A DNA stretch of 64,000 nucleotides from UBA6168 sp041741095 (GTDB lineage: Bacteria; Bacteroidota; Bacteroidia; Chitinophagales; Saprospiraceae), in NCBI GenBank assembly GCA_041741095.1, contig JBGSKQ010000082.1, forward strand, positions 54,230 to 118,229, written 5' to 3'. The notes below the pieces were generated by a model. It was not told where the DNA came from, did no database searches, and saw nothing but the letters and a program-made list of their open reading frames with translations. Shown piece by piece: positions 43,330 through 52,463 of this stretch. Each line of letters starts with the position of its first letter. Within the stretch, counting starts at the first letter, position 1. The position numbers and the translations under genes were made by a program.

Positions 43330-46300
43330 ATGTCCATCACATTCGTGAAGAACCTTATCCCACATTTCGTACAAGAAAAGGAGTTGGAGGGCAACCACCA
43401 CGGTGGTTTCCATGCCTATACGATGTTCGTGGACCTATCCGGCTTTACACGGCTAACGGAGACCTTGTTGAAACAGGGCAAGGCAGGTGCCGAGCGGCTT
43501 TCCAATATCCTGAACGCCATCTTTGAGCCTATGGTGGGCAGGGTCTATGCCAATGGCGGTTTCATCCCCTATTTTGCCGGCGATGCCTTTACGGGCATTT
43601 TTGCTACAGAACATTCGCCGCTCAATGCGGACGGGCTGGTTGGGCTGGCCACGGCACTTCATGCAGATTTGAAGGCCGCAGCCGCTGTCTTTGAGGGTTT
43701 TCAGATCAACATCAAGACTGGCCTTTCGGTGGGCCACGTGGAATGGGGCATTGTGGGGCAGGACCACAAATTCTTTTATTTCAGGGGGGCTGCCATCAAC
43801 AACTGCGCATACAGCCAGCACCAGGCAGGGCAGAACCAGATTATCCTGGACGAAATTTTGTTTTCACAATTGATAGATACCTATGGCATCGTGCCACTGG
43901 AAGAAAAGGGGTATTATGTCGTGCAAAACCGCCACTGGGAGGGTCAATTGGACAGGCAGGCTGCCGGGGATCAAAAAATGCAGGGAACTATTGTTAAAAA
44001 GATAGCTGCCAAGTTTTTGCCCGAATCCGTCCTGCAGTTCAACCAGGAAGGCGAGTTTAGGACGGTCGTTTCGCTTTTTATTTCATTCGAAGGCGTTGAC
44101 TCGCACGATATGCTCGATGAATTTTCCACCGTGGTGCTCGACCAGATGCACAATTTTTCGGGCTATTTCAAAGAAATAGACTTTGGCGACAAGGGAGGGG
44201 TGATGGTGGCCATCTTTGGCGCACCCGTTTCTTTTGAAAACAATGTGGAAAGGGCGCTGGAATTTGTCTGCGCCGTACATGAGGAACTGTTGCCAATGCG
44301 CTTGGGCGAAAAGGGCCTCCGCTACAAAATTGGCATTGCCAACGGCATCGCCTATACTGGGATCGTCGGGGGCAAGGAGCGCAGCCAGTATGCCGCCGTG
44401 GGCAACCGGGTGAACATAGCCGCCAGGTTGATGATGCACGCCGACTGGGGCGAGGTTTGGGTGGACGAAGAAGTGCAGAAAAGCCGCCACTTCCAGTTTT
44501 TGCACAAAGGAAACATCACCTATAAAGGCTTAAAAGAGAAAATACCTTCCTATCTGTTGGCGGGACGCAATATTGAGCAGCAACAACATTTTGAAGGGAA
44601 CATGGTGGGCCGCAAGGCCGAGCTGCAACGGCTCAACGACTTGGTGGGGGAAGCCTTTCGTGAACCGGAAGCCATTATTGCCTACGTGTATGGCGAGCCG
44701 GGCATCGGAAAGACCCGCTTGGCTTTTGAGCTAAAAAGCCTGCTACGCAGAAAAAACCGATTGCGCTGGTTTTCCTGCCGCAGCGACCAAATCTTGCGCA
44801 AGCCTTTTAATCCCTTCATCTATTTTTTAAAAGACTATTTCTCCCAATCGTCCGACAACAACCACAACACCAATTTTGAAAATTTCGAAAGGCGCTTTAA
44901 CGTATTGCTGGATGAACTAATGCCAATAGAGGCTCCCGATTCGGAAGGCGTAAAGCGGGAAATAATAAGGACAAAGCCTGTACTGGCTGCACTGACTGGC
45001 CTCACCACTTCCAATTCCTTGTGGGAAAACCTCGACGCCAAGGGCCGCTACATCAATACTATCGCTGCACTGACGGCACTTTTTCAGGCCGAAGCGCTTA
45101 TCCGGCCCATCGTCATCGAACTGGAGGACGGGCATTGGTTCGACGAAAGTTCCATCGAGTTTTTGAACGAATTGATTGGCAAAATCAAAAACCAGCCTGT
45201 TTTCCTGCTCGTCACTTCCCGCTACGACGACGAGGGCAACAAGCCCATGCTGTTCAAACTACAAGCGATCAAACGGCTGGAAATTCCTATCCATGAAATA
45301 GACCTCAACTTCCTGGATGCCCATGCGCTACGAGAATTCGCCGTGGACAGGCTGGAGGGCGACATCAACCCTGACCTGTTCGAGTTGTTGTTGCGCACCA
45401 CGAATGGCAACCCATTTTATGCCGAACAGATGCTGGAGTATTTCATGGAAAGTGAGCAGTTGATAAATGTGGACGGCAAGTGGTCCATCAAAGACAAAAA
45501 CGTGCGCCTGTCGGACAGCATACAGGCAGTGCTAACGGCCAGGATTGACAGGTTATCCAACTTGGTGAAAGAGACCATCAAGGCCGCAGCCGTCATCGGC
45601 AGGGAGTTCGAACTGCCCGTATTGTCGGAAGTAATGAAAGATAACGAAGAGTTTTCCCGTGAAAACGGCAATATGCAGTTAGTTTTAAAAGAACAAATAA
45701 GAACAGCCGAAAGGGCGCAGATCTGGCAGGCGATGAACGAATTGCGCTACATTTTCCGCCATTCGCTGCTGCGGGAGGCCGTGTACGACATGCAGTTAAA
45801 AACCAGGCTGCAATCCCTTCACCACCTCATCGCTCAGGCCATAGAAAGCCTTTACGCCAACAGCCTGGAGCAACGCTACGTGGACCTCGTTTTCCACTAC
45901 GAACAGGCGGAAGTAGAAGGCAAGCTGAAGGAATACCTGCAAAAGGCAGCCGACCACGCCAAGGAGCATTACCAAAACAGCCAAGCCCTCCATTTTTACA
46001 ATAAACTGCTGGTGCTCATTGATCAAAACGGGATCAACGAGAGCGAGATCATGGAGAAAACCAGCGCTTTATTGAAAAAAGGAAGCATCCTCGAACTGGT
46101 AGGCCGCTGGGACGAATGCGAAAAAATTTACCGGGAATCCCTCGAACTTGCCCGTGGCACGAACGACGCCCGTACACTGGGCACGGCAAACAACAGCCTC
46201 GGCAACCTGCTCATGCTCAAAGGCCGCTATGAGCAAGCAGATGGTTTTTTGGAAACGGCTGCCGCCTTTTTCGGCTCCATACACGACAACAAGGGCACTT

Positions 46301-47400
46301 CCAAAGTGTATGGCAATCTCGGTACGCTCTATTTCCGCCAGGGAAAATACGAAGATGCCAAGCTGTACTTCATCCGCAGCATACAATTGGCGCAGCTTTA
46401 TAAGCATACCCCCTCCAACGCCCAAATAGTGGCAACTCTTGGCCTCACTTATATGAACCTGGGCAAATACGACGACGGTATCCGTTGGCAACAAAGCCAG
46501 CTCGACCTGTGCAAAAAAGTGAACGACCGCCAAGGCATGGCCACTCTTTATACCAATATGGGCATTGTCCATTTTGAAAAGGGCGACTACGACGCAGCCT
46601 TGGAGTGCTACGAAAAAGGCCTTGAACTGAGCGAGGAACTCGGCAACAAGCAGCTCACCTCTATCGCCATCGGGTGTATCGGCACGGTGTGGCAGCGCAA
46701 GGGCAAGTTTGACCTGGCCATGCAGAATTTTGAAAAAGACCTGGCCCTCACCGAAGAGCTGGGCGACAAACAGGGCATTTGTATTGCGCTGGGCCTCATC
46801 GGCGAGCTTTACAGCGTGATCGGCGATTTTGACCAGGCTATTGAATACATGGAGCGCAACCTAAAAATTGGGGAGGAACTAAGCTATAGAAAAGGCATGG
46901 CCAAGTCGCTAAACACCCTGGGAGATATTTATTTTTATAAAAATGAACACGACACCTCGCTTCAATATTACAACCGCTCCATAGAAGTGACTAGGGGCAT
47001 CGGCAACAAGCTGGTGCTGGGCCTCAGCTTGGTAGAGAAGGGCAATGTGCTGCTGGCCATCGGCCAATTGGACGAAGCACAGTTGAGTTTGGATGAAGCC
47101 CTCCATTTGGCGCAGGATCTGAACCAGCCCGACCTGCTTTTTGAGGTGCAATTGCTCAATGCCAAATTATTGGCAGCAAAAGGGGGCAAGGCGGATGCCA
47201 TTAAAACCTTGGAAGGTTTGCTGTCGGAACAACCCAGCAAAAAAGAAGAGGCCGCCATATATTTTGAACTGGGAAAACTAAAACCGGAAAGCAGTTTTTC
47301 GGAGAAGGCGCTGAACCTATACAGGTCGCTTTATGAGGCAACGCCCGAATTTGTTTATCAATTGAGGATAGAGGAATTGAAGCATGGAAGCGGGCGGTAA
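43330..47400 (+). CDS. Tandem class III nucleotidyl cyclase - STAND ATPase - TPR protein (soluble adenylyl cyclase-like)
   Basis: The 1356-residue cytoplasmic protein has four parts. Cyclase domain 1 (about 24-190) keeps both metal-binding Asp residues (D35 in FVDLSGFT, D85 in PYFAGDAF) but lacks the transition-state Arg (GAAINNCAYSQ). Cyclase domain 2 (about 240-410) has lost the first metal Asp (LFISFEG) but keeps a Lys in GDKGGVMVAIFGAP and the Asn/Arg pair in VGNRVNIAARLMM. One composite active site is therefore predicted, as in mammalian ADCY10. A STAND-type ATPase (about 424-870) has Walker A GEPGIGKTRLA (about 455-465) and Walker B IVIELEDGHWFD. About eleven TPRs fill 870-1340. It probably makes cAMP under protein-protein control. 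It is convergent, one base apart, with a Ras-like GTPase gene. Confidence 0.88.
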   Translation: MSITFVKNLIPHFVQEKELEGNHHGGFHAYTMFVDLSGFTRLTETLLKQGKAGAERLSNILNAIFEPMVGRVYANGGFIPYFAGDAFTGIFATEHSPLNADGLVGLATALHADLKAAAAVFEGFQINIKTGLSVGHVEWGIVGQDHKFFYFRGAAINNCAYSQHQAGQNQIILDEILFSQLIDTYGIVPLEEKGYYVVQNRHWEGQLDRQAAGDQKMQGTIVKKIAAKFLPESVLQFNQEGEFRTVVSLFISFEGVDSHDMLDEFSTVVLDQMHNFSGYFKEIDFGDKGGVMVAIFGAPVSFENNVERALEFVCAVHEELLPMRLGEKGLRYKIGIANGIAYTGIVGGKERSQYAAVGNRVNIAARLMMHADWGEVWVDEEVQKSRHFQFLHKGNITYKGLKEKIPSYLLAGRNIEQQQHFEGNMVGRKAELQRLNDLVGEAFREPEAIIAYVYGEPGIGKTRLAFELKSLLRRKNRLRWFSCRSDQILRKPFNPFIYFLKDYFSQSSDNNHNTNFENFERRFNVLLDELMPIEAPDSEGVKREIIRTKPVLAALTGLTTSNSLWENLDAKGRYINTIAALTALFQAEALIRPIVIELEDGHWFDESSIEFLNELIGKIKNQPVFLLVTSRYDDEGNKPMLFKLQAIKRLEIPIHEIDLNFLDAHALREFAVDRLEGDINPDLFELLLRTTNGNPFYAEQMLEYFMESEQLINVDGKWSIKDKNVRLSDSIQAVLTARIDRLSNLVKETIKAAAVIGREFELPVLSEVMKDNEEFSRENGNMQLVLKEQIRTAERAQIWQAMNELRYIFRHSLLREAVYDMQLKTRLQSLHHLIAQAIESLYANSLEQRYVDLVFHYEQAEVEGKLKEYLQKAADHAKEHYQNSQALHFYNKLLVLIDQNGINESEIMEKTSALLKKGSILELVGRWDECEKIYRESLELARGTNDARTLGTANNSLGNLLMLKGRYEQADGFLETAAAFFGSIHDNKGTSKVYGNLGTLYFRQGKYEDAKLYFIRSIQLAQLYKHTPSNAQIVATLGLTYMNLGKYDDGIRWQQSQLDLCKKVNDRQGMATLYTNMGIVHFEKGDYDAALECYEKGLELSEELGNKQLTSIAIGCIGTVWQRKGKFDLAMQNFEKDLALTEELGDKQGICIALGLIGELYSVIGDFDQAIEYMERNLKIGEELSYRKGMAKSLNTLGDIYFYKNEHDTSLQYYNRSIEVTRGIGNKLVLGLSLVEKGNVLLAIGQLDEAQLSLDEALHLAQDLNQPDLLFEVQLLNAKLLAAKGGKADAIKTLEGLLSEQPSKKEEAAIYFELGKLKPESSFSEKALNLYRSLYEATPEFVYQLRIEELKHGSGR

Positions 47401-47401
47401 A

Positions 47402-47890
47402 TCAATGCTGCAACCCTATCAGGCTAGCCGCTACTTCCAAAAAAAGCTTTTCCACATTTTCACCTGTTTTGGCACTGGTGAGTATGCTTGTCGGCACTTG
47501 TTGCGTTAGTGCTTCCCGCTCCTGCGGCGTAACCAAGTCAAGTTTATTCCCCACGATTTTGATCAGCGCTCCACTGACCAGTTTTTCCAAAAATTCTATA
47601 TCGGATTTTAAACTCGCCCATGTATTGGGCCGGCTTATGTCAAATACGTAAATAACAGCACTCGAACCGAGGAAATAAGACTGGGGTACCTTGTCTTGTG
47701 CTATCTCGCCCGCTATGTCCCATATCAACATGGAAACCTGTCGGCCTTCCATGTCAACCACTTTTTTGTCCACCTTCACACCGATGGTCGTCACGTTTTT
47801 TTCACTGAAACGCTGATAAAGGAACTGATTGAACAAAGATGTCTTACCAACACCAAAACATCCAGTGAGGACGATTTTTTTACTAATCAT
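47402..47890 (-). CDS. Ras/Rab-like small GTPase
   Basis: The 162-residue single-domain GTPase has G1 GCFGVGKTSL, G2 Thr in VTTIGVKV, G3 WDIAGE, G4 GNKLD and G5 TSAKTG. The fold and length match Ras/Rab proteins rather than bacterial Era/Obg types. No C-terminal prenylation Cys or membrane anchor is seen. The residues equivalent to Ras G12 and Q61 are Phe and Glu, which may mean slow hydrolysis or a different mechanism. It ends one base from the stop of the cyclase-ATPase-TPR gene on the other strand. A joint signalling role is suggested by position only. Confidence 0.88.
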   Translation of the reverse strand: MISKKIVLTGCFGVGKTSLFNQFLYQRFSEKNVTTIGVKVDKKVVDMEGRQVSMLIWDIAGEIAQDKVPQSYFLGSSAVIYVFDISRPNTWASLKSDIEFLEKLVSGALIKIVGNKLDLVTPQEREALTQQVPTSILTSAKTGENVEKLFLEVAASLIGLQH

Positions 47891-48317
47891 TGGGCCTAGG
47901 TTTTTACATTGGGCAAAGCCAACTTTTTGAGGTGGAAAAATTGAATCTACTTAGGCTAAAAATTTGAATTTCAGTTTATACAGGCAGCAATATGCTGAAC
48001 AAACAAGGAAGTTGCTTTTTTGCCTTCTTCCGTTTTTTTGATGATAGAGAAAACAATTTTCACTTTTATAGGTGACCCGTAACTCCGTTTGGACAAATTT
48101 GATCATTTCAAATGATAATTCCGACTTTTTCTTCCACCGAAATTTATCTTATTGTAAAATAAACAGGAAGAAATTATTTGTGCTTCCCATCAACCCAGTG
48201 TCCGAATCTATATAATATTCAATTTGCCTCCGATTTCACATGTCCCATGCTACCTTTACCTCCGCCCGGACAGGGATTTTTCACGATGCCAATTGTTCGA
48301 TTTAATAAAAAGCCAGC
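47891..48317. other. 427-bp intergenic region before the AspT/YidE-type transporter
   Basis: No gene was recognised. One perfect dyad, ATCATTT-C-AAATGAT (48102-48116), could be an operator for either divergent gene. Confidence 0.4.
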
Positions 48318-49979
48318 ATGGATTTATACCAGACCATTGTCAATATTTTATTGGAAAACAAGCCGCTGCTGCTGTTTTTGGTAATTGCCATCGGCTATTA
48401 TATTGGCAGGATAAAAGTGGGGGGCTTCAGTTTTGGCGTAGCAGCGGTACTATTTGTCGGCCTTGCCTTTGGGGCCATGCACCCGGATATGGCTTTGCCC
48501 GATATTATCTATGTGATGGGCCTTGTACTGTTCGTTTACACCATTGGGCTGCGGTCGGGGCCAGCATTTTTTGCCTCTTTTAAAAAATCGGGCATCAGGG
48601 ACAATGCCATGATTGTCTGCGTTTTGCTGTTATCCGCTGCGCTGACGGGCCTTTTGGGAAATTTATTTCAGGTAAAAAACACCGTCACGGCAGGGCTTTT
48701 CTGTGGTGCCCTGACCAATACACCAGCCCTGGCCTCCGTACTCGAAGTGCTCAAACAAACGCCCGGCGGGGCCAGTGCCGCCCTGCTGGCCGAGCCTGTG
48801 GTCGGTTATTCCCTGGCCTATCCCATCGGGGTAATCGGGGTGTTGCTGCTGTTCCAGTTCGGCATGTCTTTTTGGAAAATTGACATGCAAAAGGAGCAAA
48901 AACGCACGGGGCAAATAACGGGCATGGGTGCTGGCGAACTGCACCACAGCAACGTACTGGTGACGGCCAACAGCCTGGCCGGCAAAACTTGGGCTGAAAT
49001 AATCGAGGCCGCTGGCGTGGCGGAGGTGGTCGCTTCCCGGCGGCTGCCTTATGGAACTACGGAAATCGAGGTGCCTTCTGATAATACTGTCATCCAATCG
49101 GGGGACATCCTCACCCTCGTTGGCCCTAGCGAAGAAGCCAACAAATTGATAAAAATACTCGGCCAGCCTACCGAAAAAGACCTCACCCTCGACCGCCGCA
49201 ATGTAGGCATGAGACGCATTTTCGTTTCCAACAAACGCATCGTCGGCAAGTCCATCCGTGAGTTGGATTTGTACGAAAAATACCACGCCGTCATCACCCG
49301 CCTGCGCCGTGGCGACGTGGACTTGCCTATCTCTGACGACATGCGCCTGGAAGCGGGCGACCGGGTACGGGTCATTGCCCCCAAGGAAAAAATAAAGGAA
49401 ATCGGGAAGTACCTCGGCGACAGCTTCCAGCGGATTTCGGAGGTGGACTACATCAGCATCAGCATCGGCATCGTGCTGGGACTGCTGTTGGGCATGGTAC
49501 CCATACCCTTTCCTGGCGGGTCTGTTTTCAAATTGGGCTTTGCCGCCGGGCCGCTGCTCGTCGCGCTCTACCTGGGCCGGCTCGGCCGCACGGGCAAAAT
49601 CGTGTGGGTCATGTCCCTGAACGCCAACCTGACGCTCAGACAATTGGGGGCCGTTTTTTTCCTGGCGGGCATCGGCCTCAAGGCAGGCTATTCTTTTTAT
49701 GAAACCTTTCAAACGGCGGGATTTCGCATGATTTTGCTCGGTGCCATCATCACCATTCTTACAGCAGGCATTGGCCTTGTGATAGGGCGGGTGTTTTTCA
49801 AAATCCCCTATAACCTGCTCATGGGCATGATTTCGGCCATGCACACGCAGCCCGCCTGCCTTGCATTTGCCAATGAAAAAGACGAGACTGGGGCAGCCAA
49901 TATCGGCTACGCAACGGTATTCCCAACGGCGATGGTGGTGAAGATTATTTTGGCGCAAGTGCTGCTGGGATTTATGTAA
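48318..49979 (+). CDS. AspT/YidE/YbjL-family transporter with two RCK_C domains
   Basis: The 553-residue protein has about five N-terminal membrane helices, a cytoplasmic middle (about 190-380) with two TrkA_C/RCK_C-type domains (TEIEVPSDNTVIQSGDILTL and VDLPISDDMRLEAGDRVRVI), and five more helices with repeated motifs (ALTNTPALASVLEVL near residue 133, ISAMHTQPACLAFAN near 512). The layout is that of the aspartate:alanine exchanger family, whose E. coli members YidE and YbjL lack firm substrates. It probably moves a dicarboxylate or amino acid. It is followed by a gene for a DnaJ-like protein, 83 bp on. Confidence 0.87.
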   Translation: MDLYQTIVNILLENKPLLLFLVIAIGYYIGRIKVGGFSFGVAAVLFVGLAFGAMHPDMALPDIIYVMGLVLFVYTIGLRSGPAFFASFKKSGIRDNAMIVCVLLLSAALTGLLGNLFQVKNTVTAGLFCGALTNTPALASVLEVLKQTPGGASAALLAEPVVGYSLAYPIGVIGVLLLFQFGMSFWKIDMQKEQKRTGQITGMGAGELHHSNVLVTANSLAGKTWAEIIEAAGVAEVVASRRLPYGTTEIEVPSDNTVIQSGDILTLVGPSEEANKLIKILGQPTEKDLTLDRRNVGMRRIFVSNKRIVGKSIRELDLYEKYHAVITRLRRGDVDLPISDDMRLEAGDRVRVIAPKEKIKEIGKYLGDSFQRISEVDYISISIGIVLGLLLGMVPIPFPGGSVFKLGFAAGPLLVALYLGRLGRTGKIVWVMSLNANLTLRQLGAVFFLAGIGLKAGYSFYETFQTAGFRMILLGAIITILTAGIGLVIGRVFFKIPYNLLMGMISAMHTQPACLAFANEKDETGAANIGYATVFPTAMVVKIILAQVLLGFM

Positions 49980-50062
49980 AACCCTTTAAAAATCACCGTT
50001 CCAGGGGCAACAGTTGAACACTTACGGGTGTTGATTCCTTATAAAAACGAAACCTTGAAACA

Positions 50063-51022
50063 ATGACATATAAGGATTACTACAACACCCTGGGCGTGGA
50101 TAAAAATGCCCCAGAAAAAGAGATAAAAAAAGCCTACCGCAAACTGGCCAACCGCTACCACCCTGACAAAAACCAAGGCGACAAGGCGGCAGAAGAAAAA
50201 TTCAAGGAAATAAACGAGGCTTACGAGGTGTTGGGCAATGCAGAGAAGCGCAAAAAGTACGACGAGCTTGGAGCAAATTGGGAAGCTTATCAACAGGGCG
50301 GATATGACTGGCAGCAAGGCGGCGGCCCCTTCGGCAGGGGCGGCAACGGCCAGCGCACTTACACTTTTGAAGGCGATCCGTCGGAATTTTTCGGCGGAGG
50401 CGGCAGTGGATTTTCAAGCTTTTTTGAACAATTTTTCGGTGGTGGTTTCGAAGCTGCGGGCGATATGGGCGGCAGGCAATCAAGCGGAAGGCAACGTGCA
50501 TTCAAGGGCCGTGACTGGCAAGCGGAAATGGAAGTTACCTTGGAGGATGTCTACGAGGGCAGTACCCGCAGTTTTGAGTTGAACGGCCAAAAGCTGCGCA
50601 TCAAAATAAAACCAGGCATCGCCGATGGGCAGGTGCTCAGGCTGAAAGGCAAGGGTGGTGCCGGAGCCAGCGGCGGCCAAGCGGGAGATTTGTATTTGAA
50701 AATAAAAGTAAAACCGCATCCCAGCCTACAGCGGGAAGGTGACGATTTAGTGTTGGAAAAAAGCATTGACCTATTTACCGCTGTGCTGGGCGGAAAACTG
50801 ACCGTTCCCACCCTGTCAGGGAACATCAACATGACGGTGCCAAAAGGCACGAATCCCGGCAGCAAGCTGAGGTTAAAAGGCAAGGGAATGCCTAAATACG
50901 ATCAGCCCGGCCAATTTGGCGATTTGTACGTGCGCATACAGGTACAAATGCCGCAAAACCTATCGCCTGAGCAGGAGCGTTTGTTTGAAAAAATAAGGGA
51001 TATGGAATTGGCCGCTGTTTAA
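50063..51022 (+). CDS. cbpA: CbpA-like DnaJ (Hsp40) co-chaperone
   Basis: The 319-residue protein starts with a J domain (about 3-70; HPDKNQG contains the HPD motif that stimulates DnaK). A Gly/Phe-rich linker (about 75-150) follows, then two C-terminal substrate-binding beta domains (WQAEMEVTLEDVYEGSTRSF, LRLKGKGMPKYDQPGQFGDL). There is no Cys-rich zinc finger, so it is the CbpA (type II) class rather than DnaJ. No CbpM-like partner is recognisable next to it. Confidence 0.92.
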   Translation: MTYKDYYNTLGVDKNAPEKEIKKAYRKLANRYHPDKNQGDKAAEEKFKEINEAYEVLGNAEKRKKYDELGANWEAYQQGGYDWQQGGGPFGRGGNGQRTYTFEGDPSEFFGGGGSGFSSFFEQFFGGGFEAAGDMGGRQSSGRQRAFKGRDWQAEMEVTLEDVYEGSTRSFELNGQKLRIKIKPGIADGQVLRLKGKGGAGASGGQAGDLYLKIKVKPHPSLQREGDDLVLEKSIDLFTAVLGGKLTVPTLSGNINMTVPKGTNPGSKLRLKGKGMPKYDQPGQFGDLYVRIQVQMPQNLSPEQERLFEKIRDMELAAV

Positions 51023-51028
51023 AATAAA

Positions 51029-51070
51029 GAGGTGAGGAGTGAGGAGTGAGGAGTGAGAGGTGAGGGGTTA
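51029..51070. repeat. 7-bp-period repeat (GTGAGGA units) after the DnaJ gene
   Basis: About six degenerate copies of GTGAGGA begin 7 bp after the stop codon. No complementary arm is visible here, unlike the other elements. Confidence 0.8.
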
Positions 51071-51177
51071 GGCAATTGGGCGTTGAAAATCACCCAATTA
51101 TCTCAGTCCGGTTTTATTGCGACAATTCACGGTTCAATCATATAACCCAAAAACCCATACCATCAACCGCCAATATC

Positions 51178-51534
51178 ATGATAGACATCTCAGTGTACCA
51201 CCCAAAAGAAAGCCTCGACGAGGCCCTGGAAAACTTCCTCAACCTCTATCACGGCGGCCACATGCACCGCCTGGCCAGCGACCTGCTGGACGAAGGGTTA
51301 AGCGTAAAGGAAATTATGGAAGCAGTGCGGCGGGCCATGACTGTCTGCCGGACCAACGGCTTAGATCTCAGGCCCCATTTCCAGTTGGTTTATACCCAAT
51401 TGGGAGGCACTTTGGTGCGGGACTGCAAACTGTCTGATTTTGGCTATTCCTTGGTGATGATGAACGGCCCTTCCGATCACCCTTCGGTTGCCAATTGGCA
51501 GGTGAAAATGGCTATGCAATTTCACCAATTATGA
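51178..51534 (+). CDS. Small conserved-looking protein of unknown function
   Basis: The 118-residue protein starts at the ATG at 51178 (MIDISVYHPKESLDEALENF); the frame upstream is repeat-derived. It is mostly helical in the first half (LASDLLDEGLSVKEIMEAVR) and has a beta-like second half (HFQLVYTQLGGTLVRDCKLS). There is no signal peptide or membrane helix. It is not a MerR-type CbpM, so a link with the upstream DnaJ is only positional. I do not recognise the family. Confidence 0.6.
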   Translation: MIDISVYHPKESLDEALENFLNLYHGGHMHRLASDLLDEGLSVKEIMEAVRRAMTVCRTNGLDLRPHFQLVYTQLGGTLVRDCKLSDFGYSLVMMNGPSDHPSVANWQVKMAMQFHQL

Positions 51535-51548
51535 AATATGAAAGGCAT

Positions 51549-52463
51549 TTAAGCAAATAGCAATCTCCTTTGCAGTCCCTCTACATCTTTTGTGGCATAG
51601 AGGTTTGAATATTCATAGTACGATTTCTTGGGGCTGGGCCTCAATTCATCACCGTTATATTCCAACCATGTATAGCCTAATTCCTGACCTATATCATATA
51701 TTTTTTGACAATTAAATCCAGCTTTACGTGCATTATCGTCCGTAAATTCCACCATTAATACGGGGGCATTTTTTTGGCTCAAATATTCCAAACCGCCTTT
51801 AAATATAGGATATTCCCAGCCTTCCACGTCTATTTTTATCAATGATATATGTTGGCTGGCTGTGCCAATTGAATTCATAAATTGATCAATAGTCGTTGTT
51901 TCAACTTCCACCTGTGTTTGCGGCGAGCGCTTCATTACATTTCCAAAAGAATTATAGGCATCCTTGCCGCCATGATATTGGTTGAAAAGAAACCTGCCCC
52001 GTTCATTGGACATGGCTTTCGGCTGTGCCACCACATTTTCAAAACCATTGATTGCTATGTTTTCCACCAGCCATTTGTAAGTCAATAGCGTGGGTTCAAA
52101 TGCGTAAACCTTGCCCTTTCCATCTTTCAATTGGTGGGCGGCAACCAGGCTGTGGTAGCCAATGTTGGCTCCAATATCCAGAAAGGACTCGTCGGGGCGC
52201 AGGAAGCGCTTGATAAAGCGGATTTCCTCTCTTTCAAAATTGCCCTCGAACAGACGGCGGGAGATGTAGCTGTCGTGATGGCCAATGATTTTCAGGCCAT
52301 CGTCCACAGGAAAAGTGAAAGTATCACGGTAGGCAAATTGGCGCTCCCAATGGTGTTCGAGATAGATGCCCTTGCCATGTTTAAGTACCAGTTTTTTGAG
52401 CGGTGCGCCAAGGAATTTCACGGTAGCGGGACTAAGTCCGATGAGTGCAAAAAGGCTGTTCAT
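51549..52463 (-). CDS. FkbM-family methyltransferase
   Basis: The 304-residue protein has the SAM-binding motif SFLDIGANIGYHSLVAAHQL (about 95-115), YAFEPTLLTYKWLVENIAIN (motif II region) and ISLIKIDVEGWEYPIFKGGL, the FkbM signature with an acidic residue after the fourth strand. These enzymes O-methylate sugars, polyketides or related molecules. There are no glycan genes nearby to suggest the substrate. A perfect 12-bp palindrome (GGGCAATTGCCC, 52480-52491) lies 16 bp before the start. Confidence 0.87.
   Translation of the reverse strand: MNSLFALIGLSPATVKFLGAPLKKLVLKHGKGIYLEHHWERQFAYRDTFTFPVDDGLKIIGHHDSYISRRLFEGNFEREEIRFIKRFLRPDESFLDIGANIGYHSLVAAHQLKDGKGKVYAFEPTLLTYKWLVENIAINGFENVVAQPKAMSNERGRFLFNQYHGGKDAYNSFGNVMKRSPQTQVEVETTTIDQFMNSIGTASQHISLIKIDVEGWEYPIFKGGLEYLSQKNAPVLMVEFTDDNARKAGFNCQKIYDIGQELGYTWLEYNGDELRPSPKKSYYEYSNLYATKDVEGLQRRLLFA

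Noticed and set aside
48663..49958. Long open frame (431 codons) antisense to the AspT/YidE-type transporter gene
   Set aside because: The sense frame has clear membrane helices and family motifs. The antisense product is His/Gln/Asp-rich with no domain and follows from GC-biased third positions of the sense gene.
51178..51534. CbpM-type modulator next to the CbpA-like DnaJ
   Set aside because: CbpM has a MerR-type winged helix of about 100 residues; this protein lacks that sequence pattern.
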